This document shows positions 8,477 to 17,068 of a stretch of DNA of 45,963 bases, piece after piece. A program made the translations under genes and the position numbers. The stretch lies in assembly GCA_903896015.1 (NCBI GenBank), contig CAITWF010000022.1, positions 1 to 45,963 of the forward strand, read 5' to 3'. This DNA is from an uncultured Opitutia bacterium (GTDB lineage Bacteria; Verrucomicrobiota; Verrucomicrobiia; Opitutales; Opitutaceae). Each line of letters opens with the position of its first letter. The stretch's first letter is position 1. The notes under the pieces are model-generated. The model did not search any database, was not told the DNA's origin, and worked only from the letters and a program-made list of their open reading frames with translations.

Positions 8477-11056
8477 TCACTGATAAAACATCGCCTCGTT
8501 CGACTGGAAGAGGGCGTGGGCGAGTTTGGTCCAGGCGTCGGGCATCACGTGGGTGTCGTAGGTGCCGCCGACCTGCACGGCGTAGCGGCCGGGCGCGGGG
8601 CGCTTAGGATTGTTCGCCTGCTTCGCGTCCTTGCGGAGATCCTTGGCGCTCGGCGCCGGATCGGCCGCGAGAGGCGCCGGGAGATCGACGGCGGAGCCGG
8701 TAGGATTTTGTTTCACGTAGCGGAGCGCGAGGGAGATTTCCTGCTTCGACGGCGGGCGCTGATAGACCGCGAGGTAGAGCGAGGCGACGCGCTCCTCGTC
8801 GGACTTGAGCGCGGCGAACGAGGCGCGATCGACGAGTTTGCGCGCGGCTTCGATCACCATCGGGCTATTCATGAGGAAGAGCGCCTGCTGCGGGACGATC
8901 GTTGTGTAGCGGCGGCCGGACTCAGTGTCGGGGCTCGGAAAATCAAACTGCGTGAGCAGTTCCGGCGGGCTGCGCCGATCGATGCTGGTGTAGATCGCGC
9001 GGCGCGAGGCGAAGCCTTCACTCGTGATCGCGACCGGGCGACCCCCCATCGTGCGATCGAGTTCGCCGGTGATGGTGAGGAGCGCGTCGTGCATCTCCTC
9101 GAAGTCGAGCCGACGGAGATTGTAGCGCCAGATCATCCGGTTGTCGGGATCGAGGTCGGCGAACTTCGGGTTGTTTGCGGCGCTCTGCTGGTAGGCGTTG
9201 CTGAGGACGATCGTGCGCTGGAGCGCCTTGATCGACCAGCCGTTCTCGATGAATGTGGCCGCGAGGTAGTCGAGCAACTCGGGGTGTGACGGCGGCGCGG
9301 ACTGGTTGCCGAGATCGTCGGGCGTGAGGACGATGCCGCTGCCCCAATGCTGCTGCCAGATGCGGTTCACAAGCACGCGGGCGGTCATCGGGTTCTTCGG
9401 ATCAACGATTGACTGGGCGAGCTGGAAGCGGCCGCTGCCCTCGCGCCACTCGGTGCGGTGTTTCGGATCCGACGAAAGAATTTCGAGGAAGCGACGCGGG
9501 ACGATGTCGCCCTTGTTCTGCGTTTCACCACGGAGCAGCACGGGATAATCCTTCGAGCGCGGCACATCGAGGAGGACGTTGGCGCGCGGGATCGCGCCGG
9601 GGTGCGACGAGTCGAGGTCGGCAATTTCAGCCGCGACGGCGCGCTGGCGCTTGATGAGCTCCTTGCGCTTTTCGGGATCGGGTGTCTTCACGCGGGCGCG
9701 TTCGCGGCGGAACTCGGCGAAATCCGCGATCACCTGATCGCTTTTTTTCCGGAGGTCGTCGGACTTCGCGATGTAGTCGAGCAGCTCGGGCGTGCGCGGC
9801 ATCCGCGTTTGTAGCGCGGGCAACTGCTGCTCGTCGGGCACCTGCGTGTTGGCGAAGACGCCGTAGAGCGAGTAGTAGTCCTTCGTCGGAATCGGATCGA
9901 ACTTGTGGTCATGGCAGCGCGCGCAGGCGACGGTGAGCCCGAGAAACGCCTTCGTCGTGACGTCGATGCGGTCGCCGACGATGTCATCCATGCGGCCCTC
10001 GAATTGCGGCCCAAGCGTGAGAAAGCCGAGTGCGGCGAGCGAAGATTCGTCGGCTGGCGGCGGCGCGTTTTTGTCCTTGGCGCGGGCCTTAGCGAGTTGG
10101 TTCTTGAGGATGATATCGGCCGCGAGCTGCTCGGTGACGAACTGGTTGTAGGGTTTGTCCGAGTTGAACGCGTCGATCACGTAGTCGCGATACGTCCACG
10201 CGAACGGGAAGCGCGGGTCCTGATCGCGGTCGGTTTGTTTTTTGGGCGGCTCGCCCTTGGTATCGGAGTAGCGCGCCACATCGAGCCAGTAACGCGCCCA
10301 GCGTTCACCGTAGTGCGGCGAAGCAAGCAGTCGATCTACGACGCGCGCATAGGCGTCGGGCGACGTGTCGGTAAGGAAATCTTCGATCTCCTTTTCGGTC
10401 GGTGGGAGGCCGGTGAGATCGAACGTCACGCGCCGGATGAGCGTGCTTTTGTCGGCGGGGGCATTGGGCGTCATACCGTTGGCATCGAGCTTCGCGAGGA
10501 TAAACGCGTCAACGGGCGTGCGCACCCAGTCGTTGTTGCTGACGGCGGGAATGCCCGGTTTTTTCAACGGTTGAAATGCCCAGTGCGCCTTGCCGACGCC
10601 ACCGTAGGTGGACGAGCTGCCCTTGGCAACGAGCGTGCGCGGATCGGGGGCGCCGCGGCGGACCCACTCGGTCAGATCGGCGATTTGGGCATCGGAAAGT
10701 TTTTCGCCCTTCGGCGGCATCTGAAGATCCTCGTCCTTGTAACGGACGGCTTGGATGAGGAGCGAATCATCGGGCTTGCCGGGCACGATGGCGGGGCCGG
10801 TGTTGCCGCCGTGGAGCCAGGCCTCGCGCGTGTCGAGCATGAGGCCGCCCTTGATTTTGTCGGCGTCGCGGCTGTGGCACTTGTAGCAACTGTTGGTGAG
10901 GATGGGGCGAATCTTCGTTTCGAAAAACTGGAGATCGCCGGGCGCGATTTTCTGCGCGACGGCGGACTGGAGGGTGGCCATGTTCGCCGCATAGAGCGCG
11001 GACGTGTGCAGCAACACCGGCACGAGGCCCCGGAGAAGACGAGAAACGAACTTCAT
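8477..11056 (-). CDS. PSD1 (cytochrome c-DUF1549-DUF1553) protein
   Basis: An 859-residue exported protein. A signal peptide (residues 1-24) precedes a planctomycete-type cytochrome c module with the heme site CYKCH at residues 57-61 and its distal Met probably in DLQMPPKGEKLS. The DUF1549 region (VDAFILAKLDANG; RYWLDVARYSDTKGEPPKKQ) follows. A second CxxCH appears in ACARCHDHKFDPIPTKDYYS. The C-terminal DUF1553 region includes RVLVNRIWQQHWGSGIV. These proteins are always exported and are thought to act in periplasmic redox or polysaccharide metabolism, but the reaction is unproven. The start at 11056 gives a proper signal peptide. The gene lies five bases downstream of its usual partner, the DUF1501 gene. 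Confidence 0.88.
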   Translation of the reverse strand: MKFVSRLLRGLVPVLLHTSALYAANMATLQSAVAQKIAPGDLQFFETKIRPILTNSCYKCHSRDADKIKGGLMLDTREAWLHGGNTGPAIVPGKPDDSLLIQAVRYKDEDLQMPPKGEKLSDAQIADLTEWVRRGAPDPRTLVAKGSSSTYGGVGKAHWAFQPLKKPGIPAVSNNDWVRTPVDAFILAKLDANGMTPNAPADKSTLIRRVTFDLTGLPPTEKEIEDFLTDTSPDAYARVVDRLLASPHYGERWARYWLDVARYSDTKGEPPKKQTDRDQDPRFPFAWTYRDYVIDAFNSDKPYNQFVTEQLAADIILKNQLAKARAKDKNAPPPADESSLAALGFLTLGPQFEGRMDDIVGDRIDVTTKAFLGLTVACARCHDHKFDPIPTKDYYSLYGVFANTQVPDEQQLPALQTRMPRTPELLDYIAKSDDLRKKSDQVIADFAEFRRERARVKTPDPEKRKELIKRQRAVAAEIADLDSSHPGAIPRANVLLDVPRSKDYPVLLRGETQNKGDIVPRRFLEILSSDPKHRTEWREGSGRFQLAQSIVDPKNPMTARVLVNRIWQQHWGSGIVLTPDDLGNQSAPPSHPELLDYLAATFIENGWSIKALQRTIVLSNAYQQSAANNPKFADLDPDNRMIWRYNLRRLDFEEMHDALLTITGELDRTMGGRPVAITSEGFASRRAIYTSIDRRSPPELLTQFDFPSPDTESGRRYTTIVPQQALFLMNSPMVIEAARKLVDRASFAALKSDEERVASLYLAVYQRPPSKQEISLALRYVKQNPTGSAVDLPAPLAADPAPSAKDLRKDAKQANNPKRPAPGRYAVQVGGTYDTHVMPDAWTKLAHALFQSNEAMFYQ

Positions 11057-11061
11057 GGCGC

Positions 11062-12543
11062 TCAGGTGAGGATCGGTTGGACGACGTTGCCAGCGACGTC
11101 GGTGAGGCGAAAGTCGCGGCCGTTGAAACGATACGTGAGCTTCGTGTGATCGAGGCCCATCGCGGCGAGGATCGTGGCGTGGAGATCGTGGACGTGCACC
11201 TTGTCCTTGATCGCGGCTCCGCCGAATTCGTCGGTTGAGCCGTAAGCGGTGCCGCCTTTCACGCCGCCGCCAGCCATGACGACGGAGAACGCCTTCGCGT
11301 TGTGATCGCGGCCGGCTTTTTCGTCGGTGACGTTGTTGTTCTTGTCGACGGTGGGCTTGCGGCCGAATTCGCCGCCCCAAATCACGAGCGTCGAATCGAG
11401 CAGCCCGCGCTGCTTCAGATCGGAGAGGAGCGCGGCGAGCGGCTGATCGATTTCGCCGGCCTTGGTCGTGATGCGTGCCTCAAGGTCCTGGTGATGATCC
11501 CAGCCGTCGTGCCAGACCTGCACCATGCGGACGCCGCGCTCGACAAGGCGGCGCGCGATGAGGAGTTGTTTGGCGGTATCTCCGCCGTTGCCGCGCTCCG
11601 GGATGCCGTAGGCTTTCCGCGTCTCGGGCGTTTCCTTCATGATGTCGAACGCGTCGAGCGACTCGGCCTGCATGCGAAATGCGATCTCGTAGCTTTCGAG
11701 GCGCGTTTCAAGCGCGGCGTCGCGCTGAAGATTCTGGGCCTGGAGTTCGTTGAGCTGCTGCACAAAGTCGAGCTGGCGGCGCTGTTCGCGCGCGCCGACG
11801 TATTGGTTGCGGATGTTTTGAATCATCTGCGGCACGCTCGGGGCCTGGGTGTTGATGCTCGCGCCTTGGTAGACACCGGGGAGAAACGCGGCCTGATAGT
11901 TGGCGGAGCCGCCGGGCGGAAGCCGGCCGCCGCGCAGTGCGATGAAGCCGGGAAGGTTTTGGTTTTCGGTGCCGAGACCGTAGACCATCCACGAGCCCAT
12001 GCTCGGTTTGGCGATGCGGAGCGAGCCGGTGTTCATGAACACCGTGGCGACTTCGTGCGCCGGGATGTCCGTCCACATCGAACGGATGATCGCGAGATCG
12101 TCGGCGTGCTGCGCGGTCTTGGCGAAGAGGTCGGAGATCTCCAGACCGGACTGGCCGTATTTCTGAAACTTGAATGGCGAGCCCATCGCGGTGCCGCCGT
12201 CGATCGACTTACCGCTCATGCGGGCGAGTTCGGGCTTCGGATCCCATGTATCGATGTGCGAGGGTGCGCCCTGCGCGAAGATGTGGATGATCGACTTGGC
12301 CTTCGTGGGAAACATCGGCGGCTTGGGCGCGAGGGGGCTGTTGCCGACGATCTTGCCGGGGGCCGGAGCGCCGATGAGGAAGCGCGGATCGATCAGGTTG
12401 GCGAGGGAGAGCGCGCCGAGGCCCATGCCCATGCGGCTCAGGAACTGGCGGCGGGTTTGGAAGTAATCCTCGATGTTGGTCGAGATGCCGCAGCACGGAG
12501 CATGGTGGTGGTGATCCGAAGGATCGGCGTGGCGCGAGGACAT
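11062..12543 (-). CDS. DUF1501 protein, Tat-exported sulfatase-like
   Basis: A 493-residue protein of the alkaline-phosphatase/sulfatase-like DUF1501 family. The N-terminus has a twin-arginine signal (TRRQFLSRMGMGLGALSLAN, residues 30-49) preceded by a His-rich stretch (DHHHHAPCC). Family segments include HIFAQGAPSHIDTWDPKPEL, VWHDGWDHHQDLE, LVIWGGEFGRKPTVD and DHNAKAFSVVMAGGGVKGG, where Asp/His residues form the expected metal-site pattern. It is translationally close (five bases) to the downstream PSD1 gene, the arrangement seen across Planctomycetes and Verrucomicrobiota. The substrate is unknown, and carbohydrate-ester or sulfate chemistry is only a guess. The only upstream promoter region is 12544-12754, shared with the divergent symporter. 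Confidence 0.87.
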   Translation of the reverse strand: MSSRHADPSDHHHHAPCCGISTNIEDYFQTRRQFLSRMGMGLGALSLANLIDPRFLIGAPAPGKIVGNSPLAPKPPMFPTKAKSIIHIFAQGAPSHIDTWDPKPELARMSGKSIDGGTAMGSPFKFQKYGQSGLEISDLFAKTAQHADDLAIIRSMWTDIPAHEVATVFMNTGSLRIAKPSMGSWMVYGLGTENQNLPGFIALRGGRLPPGGSANYQAAFLPGVYQGASINTQAPSVPQMIQNIRNQYVGAREQRRQLDFVQQLNELQAQNLQRDAALETRLESYEIAFRMQAESLDAFDIMKETPETRKAYGIPERGNGGDTAKQLLIARRLVERGVRMVQVWHDGWDHHQDLEARITTKAGEIDQPLAALLSDLKQRGLLDSTLVIWGGEFGRKPTVDKNNNVTDEKAGRDHNAKAFSVVMAGGGVKGGTAYGSTDEFGGAAIKDKVHVHDLHATILAAMGLDHTKLTYRFNGRDFRLTDVAGNVVQPILT

Positions 12544-12754
12544 GGGAGTGGGAATTTTGGGAAACGCTAACCGGAACGCGGGTCTGCGGGTAAAGACGTT
12601 CGGGGGCGGGGCGGGTTTCAGCCATCGCGGCAGTCTGAGGTAACTACGTAGCCAGCAAAAGCAGCGTCGTTCAGCGGCGCCATGCGAAAAGTGAAAAACA
12701 TTTCAGCCTTCCGTCTTTGACGCATGGCATGGGAGGCGCTCAACATCGTGGCTA

Positions 12755-14038
12755 ATGATGCCCGCGACCGCCCCCGCCGTGCCAAAAAAACGCGACACGC
12801 TCTATCTGCAAGTGCTCGTGGGAATCTTTCTCGGCGGGCTGCTCGGCTGGAAGTTCCCCGACGCCGGCGTCGCCGTGCAGCCGCTGGGCGATGGCTTCAT
12901 CAAGCTCATCAAGATGCTGATCGCGCCGATCATTTTTACGACGGTCGTGGCGGGCATCGCGGGCATGGGCGACTTGAAGCGGATGGGCCGTGTCGGACTT
13001 AAGGCGCTGATCTATTTTGAAATTGTCACCACAGTCGCGCTGCTGATCGGGCTCGTGGTCGCGAACGTATTTCACCCGGGCAGCGGGATGCACGCGAACG
13101 CGGCCTCCCTCGATACCAAGTCAGTCGCCAGCTACATCAAGGCCGGCGAGTCACAGTCGACGAAGGACTTTCTGCTGAACGTGATTCCGAAGACGTTCGT
13201 CGGCGCGTTTGCCGAGGGCGAAATTTTGCAGGTGCTGCTGCTCGCGATCCTGTGCGGCTGCGCGCTCGCACGGCTCGGCGAGCACGGCCGGCCCGTGGCG
13301 AATCTGATCAACGAGGTAGCGCGGATGATCTTTGGCATCGTCGCGATCGTCACGCGGCTCGCGCCGATCGGGGCATTTGGCGCGATGGGTTTCACGATCG
13401 GGAAATACGGGCTCCACGCGCTGGTGTCGCTCGGGCAGCTGCTCGCGACGGTGTATCTGACCTGCGCGCTTTTCATCATTCTGGTGCTCGGCAGCATTGC
13501 GCGCGCGGCGGGCTTCAATTTCTGGCGCGTGCTGAAATACGTGAAAGAGGAAATCTTCATCGCGGTCGGCACGTCGTCGTCGGAGTCGGCGCTGCCGGGC
13601 CTGATGGAAAAAATGGAGCGCGTGGGCTGCTCGCGGCCGGTGGTGGGCGTGGTCGTGCCCGCGGGCTACTCGTTCAACCTCGACGGCACCTGCATCTACC
13701 TGACGTGCGCGGCGCTCTTCGTCGCGCAGGCGACAGACACGCCGCTGTCACTCGCGCAACAGATCGGCCTGCTCTTCGTGATGCTGCTTACGTCGAAGGG
13801 CGCGGCGGGCGTGACGGGCAGTGGTTTTATCGTACTGGCGGCTACGCTTGAGACTACGGGCAAAATTCCCGTCGCCGGCCTTGCGATCATTTACGGCATC
13901 GATCGGTTCATGTCGGAGATTCGCACGCTGACGAACCTGATCGGTAACACCGTCGGCACGCTCGTCGTGGCGAAGTGGGACAGCGCGCTCGACGAGTCGA
14001 AGGCCGGTGAGATTTTGATCGCGAAGAAAGGCGCGTGA
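12755..14038 (+). CDS. Dicarboxylate/amino acid:cation symporter (DAACS family)
   Basis: A 427-residue inner-membrane transporter of the GltP/DctA fold. Family hallmarks are the Ser-rich re-entrant loop [16 protein letters not shown] in HP1, the unwound helix motif [13 protein letters not shown] (the NMDGT equivalent) and the HP2 loop [19 protein letters not shown]. Eight transmembrane segments can be picked out by eye. It imports a C4-dicarboxylate, glutamate or aspartate with H+ or Na+; the late [20 protein letters not shown] Arg is compatible with acidic substrates. Two adjacent ATGs, 12755 and 12758, are possible starts. It is divergent from the DUF1501 operon and probably monocistronic. 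Confidence 0.88.
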   Translation: MMPATAPAVPKKRDTLYLQVLVGIFLGGLLGWKFPDAGVAVQPLGDGFIKLIKMLIAPIIFTTVVAGIAGMGDLKRMGRVGLKALIYFEIVTTVALLIGLVVANVFHPGSGMHANAASLDTKSVASYIKAGESQSTKDFLLNVIPKTFVGAFAEGEILQVLLLAILCGCALARLGEHGRPVANLINEVARMIFGIVAIVTRLAPIGAFGAMGFTIGKYGLHALVSLGQLLATVYLTCALFIILVLGSIARAAGFNFWRVLKYVKEEIFIAVGTSSSESALPGLMEKMERVGCSRPVVGVVVPAGYSFNLDGTCIYLTCAALFVAQATDTPLSLAQQIGLLFVMLLTSKGAAGVTGSGFIVLAATLETTGKIPVAGLAIIYGIDRFMSEIRTLTNLIGNTVGTLVVAKWDSALDESKAGEILIAKKGA

Positions 14039-14107
14039 GTTTTTGCGCATCGCGGTGCGCGCGCGTGCGTCTTGGCTGAAGGCGACGACACGGGTCGCAA
14101 TTTTCCC

Positions 14108-14884
14108 ATGAACCTTGCCCCGCATCTCGGTAAACTCTCACTGGCGCTCGCGCTGCTAGGCGCGACCGTCGCCCTGCGCGCGGCGATCGATCCGCAGACC
14201 TTCGACTACGCGAAGGGCTCGCTCAACGAGCAGGAAGACAAACCCGACACGCCGAAGACGGGGAAAATCGTGCTCGGTCTCGCGGGCGATTCGACCGTGA
14301 CCTACAACGCCGGCTACGCGGCGGGGTTGCGCGCGCACTGCGACAAACAGCTTCAGATCATCAACCGCTCGCGCGGCGGGCGCACGACGGTGAGCTTCCG
14401 CAAGGACGGTCGCTGGGCCGACATTCTCAAAATCAAGCCTGACTACGTGATGATTCAGTTCGGGCACAACGACAACGGGGTGATGGACGACGCGACTTAT
14501 GCGAAGAACCTCGCGCAGTTCGTCGACGAAGCGCGCGCCGCCGGCATCAAGCCGATTTTGGTGACGCCCGTGAGCCGCCGTTACTGGCAGGACGATGGCA
14601 CGATCAAGGACGACCTCGGGGGGAAAGTCGCCGCCATGCGCCGCGTCGCCGAGGAAAAAAAAGTGCCGCTGATGGAGCTGCACGAGCGCGCCGTCGATCT
14701 TTACCTGAAGGTCGGGCGCAAAGTCAGCGAGACGTGGGGCCTCCCCAAAGCCGATCCGAAGGACCCGAAGGTCATCATTCTCGACAAGACGCACTTCAAC
14801 GCCGAGGGGAGTGCCGCCATGGGCAGAGTCGTGGCGGATGAACTGAAGCGCGTCGTGCCCGAACTCGCCCCTTACCTCAACTAA
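14108..14884 (+). CDS. SGNH-family rhamnogalacturonan acetylesterase-like enzyme (1)
   Basis: A 258-residue exported esterase. The signal peptide covers about residues 1-26. Block I is GLAGDSTVT with nucleophile Ser62; block II includes NRSRGGRTT; block III is QFGHNDNG (His120-Asn121). Block V is DKTHFNAEG with catalytic Asp226 and His229. The pattern is that of carbohydrate esterase family CE12, which removes acetyl groups from rhamnogalacturonan in pectin. The ATG at 14108 is preferred because it starts the signal peptide; an earlier in-frame start would add a charged extension. The second SGNH gene begins 15 bases after the stop, so the two are probably one transcript. Confidence 0.85.
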   Translation: MNLAPHLGKLSLALALLGATVALRAAIDPQTFDYAKGSLNEQEDKPDTPKTGKIVLGLAGDSTVTYNAGYAAGLRAHCDKQLQIINRSRGGRTTVSFRKDGRWADILKIKPDYVMIQFGHNDNGVMDDATYAKNLAQFVDEARAAGIKPILVTPVSRRYWQDDGTIKDDLGGKVAAMRRVAEEKKVPLMELHERAVDLYLKVGRKVSETWGLPKADPKDPKVIILDKTHFNAEGSAAMGRVVADELKRVVPELAPYLN

Positions 14885-14899
14885 TTTCCCAGACTCGCC

Positions 14900-15730
14900 A
14901 TGAAATCCTGTGCTCTCGGCTGCTTGATTCGTCGCAGTCTGGTGCTGGCGCTTGTGTGGTGTTGTGCATCATCGCGTGCTCAGACGCCGGCGCCGGAACG
15001 CACGCCGCCGTTCACGCTGCATCCCGCGCTCTTTCTCGTCGGCGATTCGATCACAAAGACAGGCACGCCGCCGGGCGACACGGGACCGTGGGGCATGGGT
15101 TACGAACTCGCCCCGATGTTCGATCCGACGAAAATTCACGTCTACAACGAGGGCGCCGGCGGCCGCAGCAGTCGCGGCTACATTGACGAAGGCCTGTGGG
15201 GCAAGGTCGTCGAGCGGATGCAGCCGGGCGATTTCGTGATCGTGATGTTCGGCCACAACGACACCGCCAACTCCGCGAACTATCCCGATCGCACGACGAT
15301 CATGGGCAGCGGCGACGAATCGATCCAGATTGGCGTGGGCGACCAGCGGAAGTCGATTTACACCTACGGCTGGTATTTGCAGCAGTATGTGAAAGACGCG
15401 AAGACCAAGGGGGCGACGATCATTCTGTGCTCGCCGGTCCCGCGCAACACGTGGGTCGAGGGCAAAATCAAGCGCGGCTTCGACGGCTACGCGCGCTGGG
15501 CGGCCGACGCCGCCAAGGTCAGCGGAGCTCTCTTTATCGATCTCGACACGATCGCTGCCGATCAGTGGGATGCGCTCGGTCAGAAAAAAACGGCGTTGTA
15601 TTTCAGTGACACCCAGCACACGAAAAAGATCGGCGCGCGGGTGAATGCCGAGTGCATGGCTGAGGGGTTGAAGTTGCTTCGCGAAAAATGCCCGCTCGCG
15701 GACTACCTCTTGCCCGCGGCGGGCCACTGA
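14900..15730 (+). CDS. SGNH-family rhamnogalacturonan acetylesterase-like enzyme (2)
   Basis: A 276-residue exported paralogue-type neighbour. It has a signal peptide (through about residue 27, ending SSRAQ), FLVGDSITKTG with nucleophile Ser50, YNEGAGGRSSRGY as block II, MFGHNDTAN (His119-Asn120) as block III and SDTQHTKKIGA with the catalytic Asp/His near the C-terminus. It is clearly diverged from the first copy (different spacing and an insertion before the GHND partner helix), so it is not a recent duplication. The pair may act on different acetyl positions of pectin-like polymers; this is inference. Its 3' end is convergent with the membrane-protein frame on the other strand. Confidence 0.83.
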   Translation: MKSCALGCLIRRSLVLALVWCCASSRAQTPAPERTPPFTLHPALFLVGDSITKTGTPPGDTGPWGMGYELAPMFDPTKIHVYNEGAGGRSSRGYIDEGLWGKVVERMQPGDFVIVMFGHNDTANSANYPDRTTIMGSGDESIQIGVGDQRKSIYTYGWYLQQYVKDAKTKGATIILCSPVPRNTWVEGKIKRGFDGYARWAADAAKVSGALFIDLDTIAADQWDALGQKKTALYFSDTQHTKKIGARVNAECMAEGLKLLREKCPLADYLLPAAGH

Positions 15731-16054
15731 CGATCGCTGGCACCGCTCAGTGCAGAGGTCCCAGTAAAAACCCAGCCCGAGCCAGCCCACGATTGCGTGC
15801 ATCGCGATCGTGATGAGCGTGAGGGAGGCGATCGCCACCGGCACGAGTACCACGGACTGTTCGCGTTTCGCGAGAGCGCCAAACGCGATCGTGGCAGAGC
15901 CCCACTGCAGCGCGTTGAGCCGCCACGCCTGCGCATGCGTGAGGATGTGCTGCCAGTGCTGGCTGCCATCTCGCACGGCGAGCAACTCGTAGGGAAACAT
16001 CACGAAACGGCTGAGCGGAAACAGCCAAGCGAGCAACACGGTGGAGGCGAACAC
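15731..16054 (-). CDS. Putative small membrane protein, 3' end uncertain
   Basis: From a GTG at 16054 the minus strand encodes VFASTVLLAWLFPLSRFVMF, an amphipathic middle, and SVVLVPVAIASLTLITIAMH followed by AIVGWLGLGFYWDL. This gives two to three membrane segments typical of a small inner-membrane protein. The frame has no stop at the expected end: it continues into sequence antisense to the second SGNH esterase until about 14969, while a stop lies one frame away near 15747. I therefore end it arbitrarily at the border of the convergent gene. Either a frameshift removed the stop or the protein has an antisense-encoded tail. Function unknown. Confidence 0.35.
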
Positions 16055-16156
16055 GCCGGCGGCCGGAAAAAACCCGCAGGGGTCGGGCCGATCGGGCGAA
16101 GCGTTTAGGGCCGGGCGATCGGGCGGAAGAGGTGAGGGAATGTTTCATGGCAGGAA

Positions 16157-16897
16157 TTACGCGGCTCGGTCGAATTGCGCGACGGTGGTGTGTGCGACGC
16201 GACGGGGACAGTTGGCGCAATTGCAAGCCCCGGTGCGGCCGCATAGCGTGCGCGGGATGGAGGCGGTCGACGCCGCCAGGGAAGCGACCGTCGGACGCGC
16301 GAGGCGAAACTCGGCGAGCCACGCGGGGCCGGGCCCGGCGCCGCGGTTCGACGTGTCGTCGCGGTGTTTGAGGCCGGTCACGCGTTCGATCAGATTCTCG
16401 GCGTGGTTCCAAAAGTGGATGCGTTCGAGGACGGGGTTCACGAGATTCGTGACGGGACAATAGAACGTGTTTTTCGGATCGGTGTGGTGGAGCGCGTGCT
16501 GGTGCGGTGTCTGGAGCACACGGATATCCTGAAAGAACGAAATGATGGGTCCGTTCTCTTTGCGCGTACGGTGCGACCACTTGTGGACCTGGTTCGCGTT
16601 GACGCTGACGACCGCAAAGAGCCAGAGCTGCCACGAGAGAAAGCCGAACCACCAGCCGGCGCAGAGGAGCAGCACGCCGACGGCGAGCAGGTCGGCCGAG
16701 CTTTGCCACCACGTAAGTTTCGTGAAGTAGCGTGGCAGGTGGTGGTGGACGATGTTCGGCTTGATGAATGCCCGGCCGATGACGGGTGTGTCTTCGGTGA
16801 AGTAGGCGTCTTCGATCCAGTGGATGATGCCGGCGACGAAATCGGCGAGCATCACGATACCGACGGCTTGGGCGAAGCTGAGGAGGATAGCGCGCAT
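16157..16897 (-). CDS. CarF/TMEM189-type lipid desaturase (plasmanylethanolamine desaturase-like)
   Basis: A 246-residue membrane protein with the histidine pattern of the Kua/CarF/PEDS1 family (PF10520): ADFVAGIIHWIED (His26), NIVHHHLP (His51-53), NANQVHKWSH (His105, His109), LQTPHQHALHHTDP (His132, 134, 137, 138) and ERIHFWNHAENLIE (His161, His165). Transmembrane stretches lie at about 5-25 and 68-100. Characterised members introduce the vinyl-ether bond of plasmalogens using O2 and a di-iron centre. The 66 residues after about 180 are Ala/Arg/Pro-rich with a Cys pair and do not look like the family, so the 3' end may be extended. A LysR gene is divergent from it. Confidence 0.8.
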   Translation of the reverse strand: MRAILLSFAQAVGIVMLADFVAGIIHWIEDAYFTEDTPVIGRAFIKPNIVHHHLPRYFTKLTWWQSSADLLAVGVLLLCAGWWFGFLSWQLWLFAVVSVNANQVHKWSHRTRKENGPIISFFQDIRVLQTPHQHALHHTDPKNTFYCPVTNLVNPVLERIHFWNHAENLIERVTGLKHRDDTSNRGAGPGPAWLAEFRLARPTVASLAASTASIPRTLCGRTGACNCANCPRRVAHTTVAQFDRAA

Positions 16898-17068
16898 GGC
16901 GGAGGAGCGGTTGAGTTGAGGTGGTTGCGACGGGTGTCGCGGGAACGGCTCACATCATAACGGGAATCAACGCGGGGCGTGATTCGATAAAGTTGATGCT
17001 GGCTATCGAAGGAATCGATGGGGTGCGCGCTTGCCTCGGATCGGGCGATGCGACTTTCTCGGCGGCCG

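Noticed and set aside
9905-11149. A 414-codon plus-strand open frame opposite the PSD1 gene
   Set aside because: The minus strand carries heme motifs and conserved DUF1549 sequence; the plus frame is compositionally biased noise.
11057-11380. N-terminal extension of the PSD1 protein
   Set aside because: It overlaps the upstream DUF1501 gene and encodes Arg-rich sequence. The ATG at 11056 gives a proper signal peptide and heme domain.
11302-12570. A 422-codon plus-strand open frame opposite the DUF1501 gene
   Set aside because: The minus strand has a Tat signal and family motifs. The plus-frame translation is Ala/Arg/Asp-rich without any domain.
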